The notes: a model not told the origin generated them from the letters alone. Positions 43,052-52,510 are shown, counted from the stretch's first letter. The stretch: 64,000 nucleotides of DNA from BCD1 sp965230565 (GCA_965230565.1 CBDDLH010000009.1:62001-126000), one strand, 5' to 3'. Program-made: numbers and translations.

Positions 43052-44428
43052 TTAAGTTTTTCGTTTAAAGGTTTCTTTGCGCAATCCATGTTTGTCCATG
43101 AGGCGGTAGAAGGTTCGTCTGGGGACTCTTGCCAGCATCGCTGCTTCGGTTACTTTTCCTTTTGCTTCGAGTAAGAAATGCTGAATGGCTTGTTTTTCGA
43201 ATTGACTGATGACATCTTCTTTTGCCTTCATCAGTCCTTTTTTGTAATCATATACTTTTGAGTCAGATTGTATTGCCTGAGGAAGATTTTTTGCGGTGAC
43301 CTTGCCATCTGAAGATAAAATCACAGCTCTTTCAATCAGGCTTTGCAATTCACGGAGATTTCCGGGGTAATCATATTCATTCAGACACTCCATTGCGTCA
43401 GGGGCAATTACGCCTACGTGCTTATTCAGGTTTGCGACTGCCAGTTTTAAAAAATGATGGGCGAGGACGGGAATATCTTCTTTCCTTTCCCTTAATGGTG
43501 GAAGTTCAATTATAAATGTATTCAGCCGGTAAAAAAGGTCTTCCCTGAATTTCCCTTCTTTGATAAGTTGTTTCAGATTTCGGTTGGTAGCAGCGATAAT
43601 TCGGGTTTGTACCTTTTTGGTTTCTGTTGAACCTACCGGCCGGATTTCACCAAATTGAATAAATCTGAGCAATTTGGTCTGCATTTCCATACTGACATCA
43701 CCGATCTCATCCAGGAAAATGGTGCCTCCGTCTCCGGTTTCCAGAAGACCTACCCGGTCTGATATAGCTCCGGTGAAGGCTCCTTTTTTGTAACCGAATA
43801 GTTCACTTTCGAGTAGTTGCGGACTGAAAGCAGTACAGTTGATAGGAACAAAGACTTTGTCTTTTAACAGGCTTTGCTGTTGAACCGCTCTGGCTATCAT
43901 TTCCTTTCCGGTTCCGGTTTCTCCCATGATGAGTACCGTCGCTGGTGTTGGAGCAACCTGTTGGATCATATGTCTGATCTGCTGCATGACCGGATTGGTG
44001 CCAAAAATAATTTCATCTCCGGATTTACCGGAAACGGAGGCTTTCAGTGCATGATATTTTTGCTTAAGCAACCGGTTATCATGTCTTGCTTCGATCAGGG
44101 ACCAAAGGTATTTTACTGCGATACCGCTGATCATTCGAGTATCAGGAGATTTGGCAGCACGTAAGGTTTCGAGGACTTTCCGGTTGCCCGTAACATCCAG
44201 GATAATATCAATCTTCAGGTCGGGATCATTGATAAAGGTATCTGCATATTTCGAAACGGAAATTCCGGCCTTTCTCGCCTGAGCAATGCCGGGAGCTTCC
44301 GGGTTAATATCCACTACACCGATGATATGAGTAGTTTCGTCATGCATCAGCGTTTCCAGCAGGGCAGAACCTCCAACGCCTGCACCGACGATGACCACAT
44401 TGGCAGTATGTTTATTGTTTGGTTCCAT
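43052..44428 (-). CDS. Sigma-54-dependent transcriptional activator with Rossmann-type sensor domain
   Basis: 458 residues. N-terminal domain (8-112): a Rossmann fold with G-A-G-V-G-G (15-20) and an acidic residue, Asp40, at the end of the second strand (I-I-G-V-V-D-I-N), typical of NAD(H) binding. A short coiled linker leads to the AAA+ domain (about 140-365) with Walker A G-E-T-G-T-G-K-E (169-176), the sigma-54 contact loop G-A-F-T-G-A (216-221) and Walker B G-G-T-I-F-L-D-E (234-241). A Fis-type helix-turn-helix (425-450) ends the protein. No receiver domain, so it is not phosphorylation-driven; I infer that it senses NADH/NAD or a related nucleotide. It lies upstream of cbbM, same strand, with a sigma-54 promoter between. 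Confidence 0.93.
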   Translation of the reverse strand: MEPNNKHTANVVIVGAGVGGSALLETLMHDETTHIIGVVDINPEAPGIAQARKAGISVSKYADTFINDPDLKIDIILDVTGNRKVLETLRAAKSPDTRMISGIAVKYLWSLIEARHDNRLLKQKYHALKASVSGKSGDEIIFGTNPVMQQIRHMIQQVAPTPATVLIMGETGTGKEMIARAVQQQSLLKDKVFVPINCTAFSPQLLESELFGYKKGAFTGAISDRVGLLETGDGGTIFLDEIGDVSMEMQTKLLRFIQFGEIRPVGSTETKKVQTRIIAATNRNLKQLIKEGKFREDLFYRLNTFIIELPPLRERKEDIPVLAHHFLKLAVANLNKHVGVIAPDAMECLNEYDYPGNLRELQSLIERAVILSSDGKVTAKNLPQAIQSDSKVYDYKKGLMKAKEDVISQFEKQAIQHFLLEAKGKVTEAAMLARVPRRTFYRLMDKHGLRKETFKRKT

Positions 44429-44585
44429 CCATTGTTGCCTTAGGTTTTAAAGGTAAGAAGAGAAAGAGGAAAAAGTAAATTGAAGATGAAAAATATGAGG
44501 AAAACGGAAGAAGTGGAATATTGAAATTGCTGAGAAACGGGTTGACATTCTTCCGGTTTTCCACTTTTCCTATAATTCAATTTTC

Positions 44586-44593
44586 TACTTTTG
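44586..44593 (+). promoter_or_regulatory. Bacteroidota -7 promoter element of the rlmI-like gene
   Basis: TACTTTTG fits TAnnTTTG exactly, 28 bp before the GTG start at 44622. Confidence 0.5.
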
Positions 44594-44621
44594 TGAATTA
44601 CCCAACGTAATTTTATTATTT

Positions 44622-45842
44622 GTGCTTGAAAATCTACCGGATATAACTGTTCAACGACTGGCCGTAAAAGTAAAACCTGCGGCTGAAAAGGCTATTCGAA
44701 AAGGACATCCATGGATTTTCGAAGATGCTATCCGCAAGCTCAGTAAAGAAGGGGAGCCCGGGGATCTGGCGATTATCTACGATCAGAAAAAAAACAAATT
44801 TCTCGCTTTGGGATTGTATGATCCCGATTCGCCCATTCGAATTAAATTGCTGCAATTTGAAAAACCGGCTCAAATCAATGCTGAATGGTTCAGGGAAAGG
44901 GTAAATCATGCTTTTGAAATAAGAAAGCCTCTTTTGGCCACGGAAACAGACAGCTACCGGTTTATCCACGGTGAAAATGATGGCTTACCCGGACTCATAG
45001 CCGATGTTTATGCAGGTGTTTTGGTGGTGAAATTATATTCCCGGATATGGCTTCCCTATTTAAAAATACTCTTGCCCATTTTGAAGGAGGTGAGTAAAAG
45101 TGAAACCCTGGTGCTGAGATTGAGTCGGTCGCTGCAGCAAATGTCTGATCGATTATTTGGATTGCATGATGGCCAGGTTCTTCAGGGAGAATTGTCGGAA
45201 GAGTCTGTCATTTTTAAAGAATATGGATTGAAGTTCTCTGCCAATGTGATCAAAGGACACAAAACAGGTTTCTTTTTGGATCATCGTCAGAACCGACACA
45301 AAGTGGGGCAAATGGCTAAAGGGAAAAGTGTGCTGGATATCTTCGCTTATGCCGGCGGGTTTTCTGTTCATGCTCTTGGCGGTGGGGCGAGAGAAGTGGT
45401 GAGTTTGGATATCAGTCCACATGCTCTGGAAATGGCCAAACAGAATGTGGCGCTCAATTTTGAAAAGGCCAATCACAAAATAATGGCGATTGACGCTTTT
45501 GAAGGCATGGAACAAATGTACCGGGATCACAAAACCTTTGATATTGTCATCGTCGATCCGCCTTCTTTTGCCAAAAGGGATAGCGAACGGCAAAGGGCTT
45601 TGAACAATTATGCCCGTTTATGTAAACTGGCCATAAATCTTGTAGCCAAAAACGGAACCCTCCTGATGGCTTCCTGTTCCAGCCGGGTAAAGGCAGATGA
45701 GTATTTTGAACTGGTGGAAAAGGAGATCAGGAATTCCGGCAGAAAATACCAGGAACTGGAAAAGACTCTTCACGACGTCGATCATCCCATAGGTTTTCCG
45801 GAAGGAGCTTATTTGAAGAGTGTTTATTACAGATTGAGATAA
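44622..45842 (+). CDS. rlmI: Class I SAM-dependent rRNA methyltransferase (RlmI-like)
   Basis: 406 residues from a GTG start. The N-terminal PUA-like part (about 8-80) has K-G-H-P-W-I-F and contacts RNA. A central segment has F-L-D-H-R-Q-N-R (typical of RlmI/RlmK), then SAM motif I D-I-F-A-Y-A-G-G-F-S and V-D-P-P-S-F-A-K as motif IV, with a catalytic Cys in M-A-S-C-S-S. RlmI methylates C5 of a cytidine in 23S rRNA. Assignment to this family is firm; the exact nucleotide is inferred. Divergent from the sigma-54 activator gene. Confidence 0.88.
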   Translation: MLENLPDITVQRLAVKVKPAAEKAIRKGHPWIFEDAIRKLSKEGEPGDLAIIYDQKKNKFLALGLYDPDSPIRIKLLQFEKPAQINAEWFRERVNHAFEIRKPLLATETDSYRFIHGENDGLPGLIADVYAGVLVVKLYSRIWLPYLKILLPILKEVSKSETLVLRLSRSLQQMSDRLFGLHDGQVLQGELSEESVIFKEYGLKFSANVIKGHKTGFFLDHRQNRHKVGQMAKGKSVLDIFAYAGGFSVHALGGGAREVVSLDISPHALEMAKQNVALNFEKANHKIMAIDAFEGMEQMYRDHKTFDIVIVDPPSFAKRDSERQRALNNYARLCKLAINLVAKNGTLLMASCSSRVKADEYFELVEKEIRNSGRKYQELEKTLHDVDHPIGFPEGAYLKSVYYRLR

Positions 45843-45910
45843 TCATGAAGCTACCCGGGTAGGACTAAAAAATCAAATCAGTCTTTATCCGTCAGATCAG
45901 TCCGATCAGT

Positions 45911-45931
45911 GCCTGCCTGCTGCAGGCAGGT
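45911..45931. repeat. Short palindromic GC hairpin
   Basis: CCTGCCTGC (45912-45920) faces GCAGGCAGG (45922-45930) across a single base. Related CCTGCC/GGCAGG hairpins occur at 2298-2321, 26836-26865 and 58467-58518. No T-run follows, so termination is doubtful. Confidence 0.5.
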
Positions 45932-46083
45932 TCTATCCTTTCCTGAATTTTTCAAAGATTCCATTAAGGGTAATTTTTTCCTCGAATACCTCCATTTCCT
46001 AATTCAATTACTTTTCTTTTTCTTTGCTAAGGATTTTTCCCTCCGTTTTTGCTAACCAACTAAATTGAAATAAAATCACCGCC

Positions 46084-49000
46084 ATGAGAAAAACGCTGTT
46101 GACCACTTTACTGGCCTTGCTTGTAATTACTGTTTTCGCCCAGGAAAAAAAGGACAAGAAAAAATGGGACGTGAATAATCCTCCCGGAAATTATAAAGAA
46201 ATTGAATTAGACCTTGACGAAGGGACCTGGATGAATCTCGATATTAGCCCGGATGGAAAAACAATGGTTTTTGATCTTTTAGGTGATATTTATTCCATGC
46301 CGGTTTCGGGTGGGAAAGCAAAGGTTTTACGAGAAGGATTAGCCTGGGAGGTTCAGCCACGCTTCAGCTCTGATGGTAAAAAAATATTGTTCACCAGCGA
46401 TGCCGGAGGCGGAGATAACATCTGGTCGATGAATGCAGATGGAAAAGAAGCCAAACAAATTACCAAAGAAACATTCCGGTTGTTGAATAATGCGGTTTGG
46501 ATGCCGGATGGCCAATACATCATTGCCAGAAAACATTTTACTTCCCAGCGTTCATTAGGTGCCGGAGAGATGTGGATGTATCATATTTCCGGAGGCTCCG
46601 GAGTACAGTTGACCAAAAGGAAAAATGATCAGCAGGATGTCAATGAACCCTGCGTGTCTCCGGATGGCAGATATGTTTACTTCAGCGAGGATGTTTATCC
46701 GGGAGGTTTCTTCCAGTACAATAAAGATCCCAATAGCCAGATCTTTGTGATCAAACGTTACGACCGTGAAAAGGGAAAAGTTGAAGTGGTTGTGAGAGGA
46801 CCTGGAGGAGCTGTGAGACCGCAAATCTCTAATGATGGTAAGAAATTGGCTTTTGTTCGTCGGGTTCGGACTAAATCCGTCCTTTTTGTGCATGACCTGC
46901 AAACAGGGGAGCAATATCCTCTTTTTGATGGATTGACCAAAGACCAGCAGGAGGCCTGGACCATCTTCGGTTCCTACACCGGCTTCGACTGGATGCCGGA
47001 TGATAAGCATATAGTCATTTGGGGAAAAGGAAAATTTTGGAAAGTAAATGCACAGGATGGAAATGCGGAGAACATACCTTTTTCCGTAAAGGCCAGGCAC
47101 AAAATGGCAGAGACCTTACGTTTCGAAAATCCTGCTTTCACCGATCAGTTTGAAGTGAAAGTAATTCGTCATTTGCGTACGAGTCCTGATGGAAAAATGG
47201 TGGTATTCAACGCCGTTGGTCATTTGTGGACAATGGAACTGCCAAACGGAAAACCGGAAAGACTTACCACAGGCAATGAATTGGAATTTGAGCCTTCTTT
47301 TGCTCCTGATGGAAAATCATTGGTTTATGTTTCCTGGGATGATGAGGAAATGGGTGCTGTGAAGGTAATTAATCTTGCTAGTGGTAATATTTCCCAATTA
47401 ACCTCCAAAAAAGGAATCTACAGAACTCCGGTTTTCTCACCCGATGGCAAAAAAGTCGTCTTCCGCAAAGACGGAGGCAACGGGCATCAGGGATTCACCC
47501 ATTCCAAAAAGCCTGGTCTTTATTTAATGAATGCCGACGGAAGCGATCTCAAATTTGTTCAGGCGAGTGGACAAAATCCTGTTTTTTCAAAAGATGGTAA
47601 ACGTTTGTTTTATTCAACCGGAGGGTATCCGTTTGGAAGCCTTAAGAAAACATTCGAAAGTGTAAAACTGAACGGTACGGATAAGAAAGTCATCTTTAAA
47701 GGCAAGTATGCCACTCAATTTACGCCAAGTCCTGACAACCGCTGGATCGCCTTTTCTGACCTTTATAAAGTCTATATTGCCCCAATGCCGTTGTCGGGAA
47801 AGGAAATGGATTTATCGGCGAAAACAAAAGCTGTGCCTGTAGCCAAAGTGGCCAGAGACGCAGGAGTAAACCTTCATTGGTCAGCTGATAGCCAAAAGCT
47901 TTTCTGGACTTTGGGGAATGAATATTTTAGCGATGAACTTACCAGAAGGTTTACCTTTCTGGAAGGGGCTGTAGATACTGTTCCACCCGTTGATACCACC
48001 GGACTGAAAATTGATCTGCAATTGAAATCTGATCGTCCGGAAGGGATGATTGCCTTTACCAATGCGCGTATAATTACCATGGAAGGAGATAAGGTCATTG
48101 AATCGGGAACAGTACTCGTTGAAGGCAATGAGATCAAAAAAGTTGGTGAAAAAGTACGTATTCCTAAATCCGCCAAGATATACGACCTTGCGGGCAAAAC
48201 CATCATGCCGGGTATGATCGACGTTCACGGGCATTTGGGCAATTTCCGTTTAGGACTCAGCCCGCAAAAGCAATGGGAATACTTCGCCAATGTGGCCTAT
48301 GGGGTAACTACCGCTCATGATCCTTCCTCTAATTCTGAAATGATCTTTTCACAATCCGAAATGATCAAAGCCGGGGAGATGATCGGACCGAGGCTATTTT
48401 CGACAGGGGTGATCCTCTACGGAGCTGACGGAGATTTTAAAGCCGTGATCAATAGCCTGGAGGATGCCAAATCCGCGCTTAGGCGAACAAAAGCCTATGG
48501 TGCTTTTTCCGTAAAAAGTTATAATCAACCTCGTCGCGATCAGCGCCAGCAAGTCATTCAGGCCGCACGGGAACTGGGAATGCTCGTGGTACCAGAGGGG
48601 GGATCTTTCTTTTATCATAATCTTTCCATGGTTGCCGATGGTCACACAGGAGTGGAACATAATATTCCCGTAGCTCCTTTACACAATGATGTTCTGAAAT
48701 TCTGGGCAGCCACAGCAACGCATAATACCCCGACGCTCATTGTTAATTATGGTGGTATAAACGGAGAATATTATTTCTATCAAAAAGACAAAGTCTGGGA
48801 AAACGATCGTTTGTTGACCTTCACCCCCAGATCCATCATTGATGCGCGTTCTCGCCACAGGACCATGATTCCTGATGAAGAATACGAAAACGGACATATC
48901 CTCACTTCACAATCTTGTTCCAAACTTCAGGAAAACGGGGTGAATATCAACCTGGGCGCTCATGGGCAGTTGCAGGGGCTAGGCGCCCACTGGGAATTAT

Positions 49001-49350
49001 GGATGCTGGCCCAGGGAGGCATGTCCAACCACCAGGCCCTGAAATGTGCGACCATCAATGGAGCCACATATTTAGGCATGGAAAAACAGATTGGTTCCAT
49101 CGAGGAAGGAAAACTGGCCGATCTGCTTATTTTGGATGCTAATCCTCTGGAAGATATTCGTCATTCTGATTCCATTAAATATGTCATGTTGAATGGAAGG
49201 TTATACGATGCCGACACCATGAATGAAATTGGCAATTACGATGTAAAGCGAACCAGGTTCTATTTTGAACAACCCGGAAGCGGCAATGCCTGGCCAATGG
49301 ATACCAAGACAGGAAGTTTTATGCACTCCGGTTGTTCTTGTCGCCATTGA
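46084..49350 (+). CDS. TolB-like propeller fused to an amidohydrolase
   Basis: 1088 residues with a signal peptide (1-20). Residues about 40-640 form PD40/TolB-like beta-propeller blades (S-P-D-G-K and S-x-D-G-K-x repeats). Residues 655-1075 are an amidohydrolase (urease/dihydroorotase superfamily) domain: metal motif M-I-D-V-H-G-H-L, a candidate carboxylated Lys in S-V-K-S-Y, later H-N-T-P-T-L, G-A-H-G-Q and the closing G-S-I-E-E-G-K-L-A-D-L-L. The extreme C-terminus is H-S-G-C-S-C-R-H, an unusual metal-ligand-like tail. The family occurs in gliding Bacteroidota and other bacteria as periplasmic hydrolases of unknown substrate. Monocistronic. Confidence 0.88.
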   Translation: MRKTLLTTLLALLVITVFAQEKKDKKKWDVNNPPGNYKEIELDLDEGTWMNLDISPDGKTMVFDLLGDIYSMPVSGGKAKVLREGLAWEVQPRFSSDGKKILFTSDAGGGDNIWSMNADGKEAKQITKETFRLLNNAVWMPDGQYIIARKHFTSQRSLGAGEMWMYHISGGSGVQLTKRKNDQQDVNEPCVSPDGRYVYFSEDVYPGGFFQYNKDPNSQIFVIKRYDREKGKVEVVVRGPGGAVRPQISNDGKKLAFVRRVRTKSVLFVHDLQTGEQYPLFDGLTKDQQEAWTIFGSYTGFDWMPDDKHIVIWGKGKFWKVNAQDGNAENIPFSVKARHKMAETLRFENPAFTDQFEVKVIRHLRTSPDGKMVVFNAVGHLWTMELPNGKPERLTTGNELEFEPSFAPDGKSLVYVSWDDEEMGAVKVINLASGNISQLTSKKGIYRTPVFSPDGKKVVFRKDGGNGHQGFTHSKKPGLYLMNADGSDLKFVQASGQNPVFSKDGKRLFYSTGGYPFGSLKKTFESVKLNGTDKKVIFKGKYATQFTPSPDNRWIAFSDLYKVYIAPMPLSGKEMDLSAKTKAVPVAKVARDAGVNLHWSADSQKLFWTLGNEYFSDELTRRFTFLEGAVDTVPPVDTTGLKIDLQLKSDRPEGMIAFTNARIITMEGDKVIESGTVLVEGNEIKKVGEKVRIPKSAKIYDLAGKTIMPGMIDVHGHLGNFRLGLSPQKQWEYFANVAYGVTTAHDPSSNSEMIFSQSEMIKAGEMIGPRLFSTGVILYGADGDFKAVINSLEDAKSALRRTKAYGAFSVKSYNQPRRDQRQQVIQAARELGMLVVPEGGSFFYHNLSMVADGHTGVEHNIPVAPLHNDVLKFWAATATHNTPTLIVNYGGINGEYYFYQKDKVWENDRLLTFTPRSIIDARSRHRTMIPDEEYENGHILTSQSCSKLQENGVNINLGAHGQLQGLGAHWELWMLAQGGMSNHQALKCATINGATYLGMEKQIGSIEEGKLADLLILDANPLEDIRHSDSIKYVMLNGRLYDADTMNEIGNYDVKRTRFYFEQPGSGNAWPMDTKTGSFMHSGCSCRH

Positions 49351-49395
49351 TGTCCACTAATTTTCGGAACAACAACACATACAGATGCAGCGCTT

Positions 49396-50115
49396 TCAGA
49401 TTTTTTTGAAAAGATACCGGATGGTCCCGCATTGCTCAGGGCCTTCGACCGGGTCAAATTTGAATTTTTTGGCGTGTTCGATTAACCTTTCGTGCCATAA
49501 TTCAGTGCTGATATTGGTATTGGAAGTATTAACTTTTGCAGTTAGAACAACACCGTTTTTATCAATACAGATATCAATATCAATGACACCGCTTTCTTCA
49601 GGAAATGACTGTATTGCTTTTGGTGCTTCAAATTTTCTGTTGTCAATACCAATGGTGTAAAAGCCCACATAACCCGGGAAGTTGTCATAAATTCCGGTTG
49701 AAGAGACTCTGGAAGCAGCTTGATCGTACTTGCCTTGTGAAGCGAAGAGACCACTTGATTTGTCCATTTGTTGTCTTTGTCTGGGCTGTTCCTCTAATGC
49801 CTTTCTTCTGGCCATTTCAGCTTTTCTTTTTTTGGCGGCCTCTGCTGCTCTGCGGTCTTTGGCAATCTTAGCCTTTTGTTTTGCGGTAACTTCCTGGATT
49901 TTGGTGTCCACTGCCTCTGTTTGGTCAGGACAACTTTCTTTTATCTGTTCCAATTGCTTCAATATCTTGTTGTAATCAACAGGGTATTTTTGTAGTTTCC
50001 CGTCAACCTCTGACATTAGCTCGTTGTAATTATCACAGGGAGTCTGGCTATAACTAAATGTTGACAGACAAAGAAAAGCGAAAAAAAATATCAATTGGAT
50101 GGAAATATTTTTCAT
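49396..50115 (-). CDS. Periplasmic protein with TonB C-terminal-like domain
   Basis: About 239 residues when started at the ATG at 50115, which gives a clean signal peptide ending F-S-Y-S-Q; an upstream ATG at 50154 would put 13 residues before it. Two Cys follow (C-D-N-Y and S-C-P-D). A charged coiled-coil rich in K, A and R (about 95-150) leads to a C-terminal fold like the TonB/TolA C-terminus (S-G-V-I-D-I-D-I-C-I-D-K-N-G and a terminal R-Y-L-F-K-K-I). With no membrane anchor besides the signal it is likely soluble periplasmic. Partner unknown. Confidence 0.75.
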   Translation of the reverse strand: MKNISIQLIFFFAFLCLSTFSYSQTPCDNYNELMSEVDGKLQKYPVDYNKILKQLEQIKESCPDQTEAVDTKIQEVTAKQKAKIAKDRRAAEAAKKRKAEMARRKALEEQPRQRQQMDKSSGLFASQGKYDQAASRVSSTGIYDNFPGYVGFYTIGIDNRKFEAPKAIQSFPEESGVIDIDICIDKNGVVLTAKVNTSNTNISTELWHERLIEHAKKFKFDPVEGPEQCGTIRYLFKKI

Positions 50116-50250
50116 GGAGATAGACACATTAAAATTTTGAATGATTTTCGACAATAGGTAAATCCTAAAAGTAATAAATTATTGCTCAATTAAGCCTTAT
50201 CTCAGGGCGAGGGCAGGAAGAAACCATGATTGTTGCCCTTGTTATCGTCA

Positions 50251-51165
50251 TTATTTTGGAATTCTTTCTTCCAGGATCTCTATAGGAAATGGCAATCTTC
50301 CAAGGCCGATTGCTGTGGCAATTTCATCTGCTTTCACTAAGCTGAAGGCTCCTGATATGGCACACTTGCCTCCTGGAATTTCAGACATGACCCTGGGCAC
50401 GGAATACACTTTATCATTGATGACTATGGCGATACTTCGGTTGTCATTATTGGCTGCTTCACGGGTGAGTTCGCTCCAGATTTTCGTTCCTTCTTCATTC
50501 AGGTCAAAGAGGATTTGGGGTTCCATAGTATAGGAATTAGGCTCTGCCGTTGCGTTGGTTATATGCGTATCGTTGACCTTTGCTTCAGAAAGTCCGGCAG
50601 TATTGATTAAGAAAAGCTGATATCCTTTTTCACCAGTATATAAACTTTCCATTTCATAGGACCACATCAGTTTTAAGTTTGGTATATTAGAAAGTTTAGA
50701 ACTAAGGGTATCAGCAATGGTTTGCAAAAGTGACTCATCATCACAAATTCCCAACATTTCCAAAGGAAGATAACCAGGTTCAAACTGTCGAAAATCCAGG
50801 AAGCCTTCCATCTTGGGCATAGCCGACAGGATCTCGTTGATTTCCGGATCATTGACGCGATAGGTTTCCCATAATTCCAGGGTGTTGGATTTAAACAGAG
50901 ACCTATAATGGGAAAGGCCTGTTTCCGCTTCCAGGCCTACCTTAGATATGAGGGTTAAGGTGCCCTTTTGTTCGTTGATTTCGATGGTTGTTTTCCGGAA
51001 GTTCATCTTTTTGGCGCGTTGTTCCAGGGTGGTTTTTAATTCCTCCAACTTTCCGGAATCTTCCGAGGATCGGGGTTTAACAACCGTTTGAACTTCAGTG
51101 AGGTTTTGACAGGAACATGTCAGCATGAGCAGGGAGAAAATGAGGGTGGAGATTAATTGGTTCAT
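50251..51165 (-). CDS. Lipoprotein with SecD P1-head-like domain
   Basis: 304 residues; the signal ends at a lipobox with Cys17 or Cys19 (L-T-C-S-C). The last 100 residues (D-L-N-E-E-G-T-K-I-W, I-A-I-V-I-N-D-K-V-Y-S-V-P, C-A-I-S-G-A-F-S, and I-G-L-G-R-L-P-F-P-I-E-I-L-E-E) match the periplasmic P1 head region of SecD/SecDF, but none of the SecD membrane helices is present. The first half (about 20-190) has no recognised relative. SecD uses this region to bind emerging polypeptide, so a periplasmic chaperone-like role is possible; inference only. Close to the TonB-like gene, 97 bp apart, same strand. Confidence 0.75.
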   Translation of the reverse strand: MNQLISTLIFSLLMLTCSCQNLTEVQTVVKPRSSEDSGKLEELKTTLEQRAKKMNFRKTTIEINEQKGTLTLISKVGLEAETGLSHYRSLFKSNTLELWETYRVNDPEINEILSAMPKMEGFLDFRQFEPGYLPLEMLGICDDESLLQTIADTLSSKLSNIPNLKLMWSYEMESLYTGEKGYQLFLINTAGLSEAKVNDTHITNATAEPNSYTMEPQILFDLNEEGTKIWSELTREAANNDNRSIAIVINDKVYSVPRVMSEIPGGKCAISGAFSLVKADEIATAIGLGRLPFPIEILEERIPK

Positions 51166-51469
51166 TTTGGATTTGTTTTGGTATAAAGGTAATGATTAAC
51201 TCAGGATGGGGATGTTTTTTGAATTATTTAAAAGAAACAAACATCAGAAAAAATGGCATCCGGAACAAAATATGATATGTTAGGGTTTAACCACAGTGTT
51301 CACGGAGAAGGCACAGTGAACACAGATGGAACAGAGTGACATTCCGTACCTATGGTCGGAAGGTCTAAGTATAACAGCTTGAACCTAGTTCTGCCCCGAA
51401 ACTGGATTATTGAAAATTCGATATAAATTTCTGCTTCATAAGCATTTGAAAACCTACAAAAACAAAAAT
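51166..51469. other. Intergenic repeat words
   Basis: Contains GGTTTAACCACAGTGTTCAC followed by GGAGAAGGCACAGTGAACAC (51291-51330), which matches the opposite strand of 11298-11342, and ATGGAACAGAGTGACATTCC (51328-51347), which recurs at 27247-27266. No gene seen. Confidence 0.5.
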
Positions 51470-51497
51470 CCCGGTGCTGAAAAAGTTCAGCACCGGG
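51470..51497 (-). terminator. Rho-independent terminator
   Basis: A perfect 12-bp stem CCCGGTGCTGAA (51470-51481) / TTCAGCACCGGG (51486-51497) with a 4-base loop. On the minus strand it is followed by ATTTTTGTTTTTG. It ends the transcript of the secreted-protein gene at 51555-52184. Confidence 0.8.
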
Positions 51498-51554
51498 TCG
51501 TGGTTGGTTATGTCATGGTCAATATAATCTGACCGATTAATGCAAGGTTTCTGA

Positions 51555-52184
51555 TTATTTTGTCGGAAGGGTTTGCAATGAGTTGAAGTAGAATGACTGG
51601 TCTCTGTAGCGGATAGCCATGGAGTAATCTTCAGGATTTTTACCGGCAAAACTGAATACTTTTTCAATTTTGTCTTTGTTTCCCATTTCCTCACGGTAAA
51701 CTACTTCTCCGTTTTTGTCAAAAATGACTACTTCGCCATCTTCTGCACCCAACAAAAGTGCTGATACAAAGACCTTTTCATCTCTTTGGTAAACAGCAGG
51801 TTTGAAAATTTGAGATTCTTTGTTCTCATCAATTGTCAAGGTGTTCTGACCTACCTCAATCAGCTGGTTGTAAATGCTTTGAGCATCCTCAATGGTGAGG
51901 GTGTAAATACCAACAGGCAATTTTGAGAGGTCAAACAATTTTGCAAATTCCTTGCCTTCCTTAACATTTTCGTTGAACAAAACTTTTGCTGAATTATCTT
52001 TCAAGGTTACCTCGAAATTTTTTGCAGTTTGATAATTCATATAAAGTGCAAATGATTTTTCAATTCCTTTTTTCAAGACAACCGATGGGTTAACTTCTGT
52101 AGCAAACAGCCCTGTGCCGGCAGTTATCATCGTCAATACAAGCGCAACAACTTTTACCAGCGGTTTTAAATTTAATGATGTCAT
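51555..52184 (-). CDS. Secreted beta-rich protein of unknown function
   Basis: 209 residues with a signal peptide (about 1-29). The rest reads as two beta-sandwich-like halves (V-G-I-Y-T-L-T-I in the first, G-E-V-V-I-F-D-K-N-G-E-V-V-Y in the second) reminiscent of T9SS tails or Ig-like domains, but no canonical sorting motif or lipobox is present. Bacteroidota genomes carry many proteins like this; no role known. It has a strong terminator and a 415-bp upstream region shared with the divergent AraC gene, so the AraC regulator may control it. Confidence 0.7.
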   Translation of the reverse strand: MTSLNLKPLVKVVALVLTMITAGTGLFATEVNPSVVLKKGIEKSFALYMNYQTAKNFEVTLKDNSAKVLFNENVKEGKEFAKLFDLSKLPVGIYTLTIEDAQSIYNQLIEVGQNTLTIDENKESQIFKPAVYQRDEKVFVSALLLGAEDGEVVIFDKNGEVVYREEMGNKDKIEKVFSFAGKNPEDYSMAIRYRDQSFYFNSLQTLPTK

Positions 52185-52510
52185 GGTTAAACAGTTTTTT
52201 AAGATTAATAATTGATCTTTACTTAGATCTATTAATTGGGTGAATAAATTAATTTCGATTGAAACTGGATTTGAGAATTGATTTATTACAATACTTTCAT
52301 CCGTTTTTTTATTTCATTGCCAGGGGAAACATCCTCATTAGCTCTTTTTACGGTTTCGAAATCTTCGTAACGATTGATCAAAATTCAAATTCAAACAACT
52401 TCTCTCGAATTGACAATGCAAAGATATGGGCGGTTTAAAGTCCGTACTACCTGTAAATTCCCCAATATGTGTGTTATTTTAACTTTATGTTAGTGCGTTT
52501 AGGTCGGTTT
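52185..52510. other. Divergent intergenic region
   Basis: AT-rich spacer between the secreted-protein gene and the AraC gene. I see no gene. Its right part leads into the 21-bp-spaced direct repeats. Confidence 0.4.

Noticed and set aside
38250..44428. Carboxysome, CbbR, cbbQ/cbbO or small-subunit genes
   Set aside because: Looked for in all flanking frames; none is present in the window.
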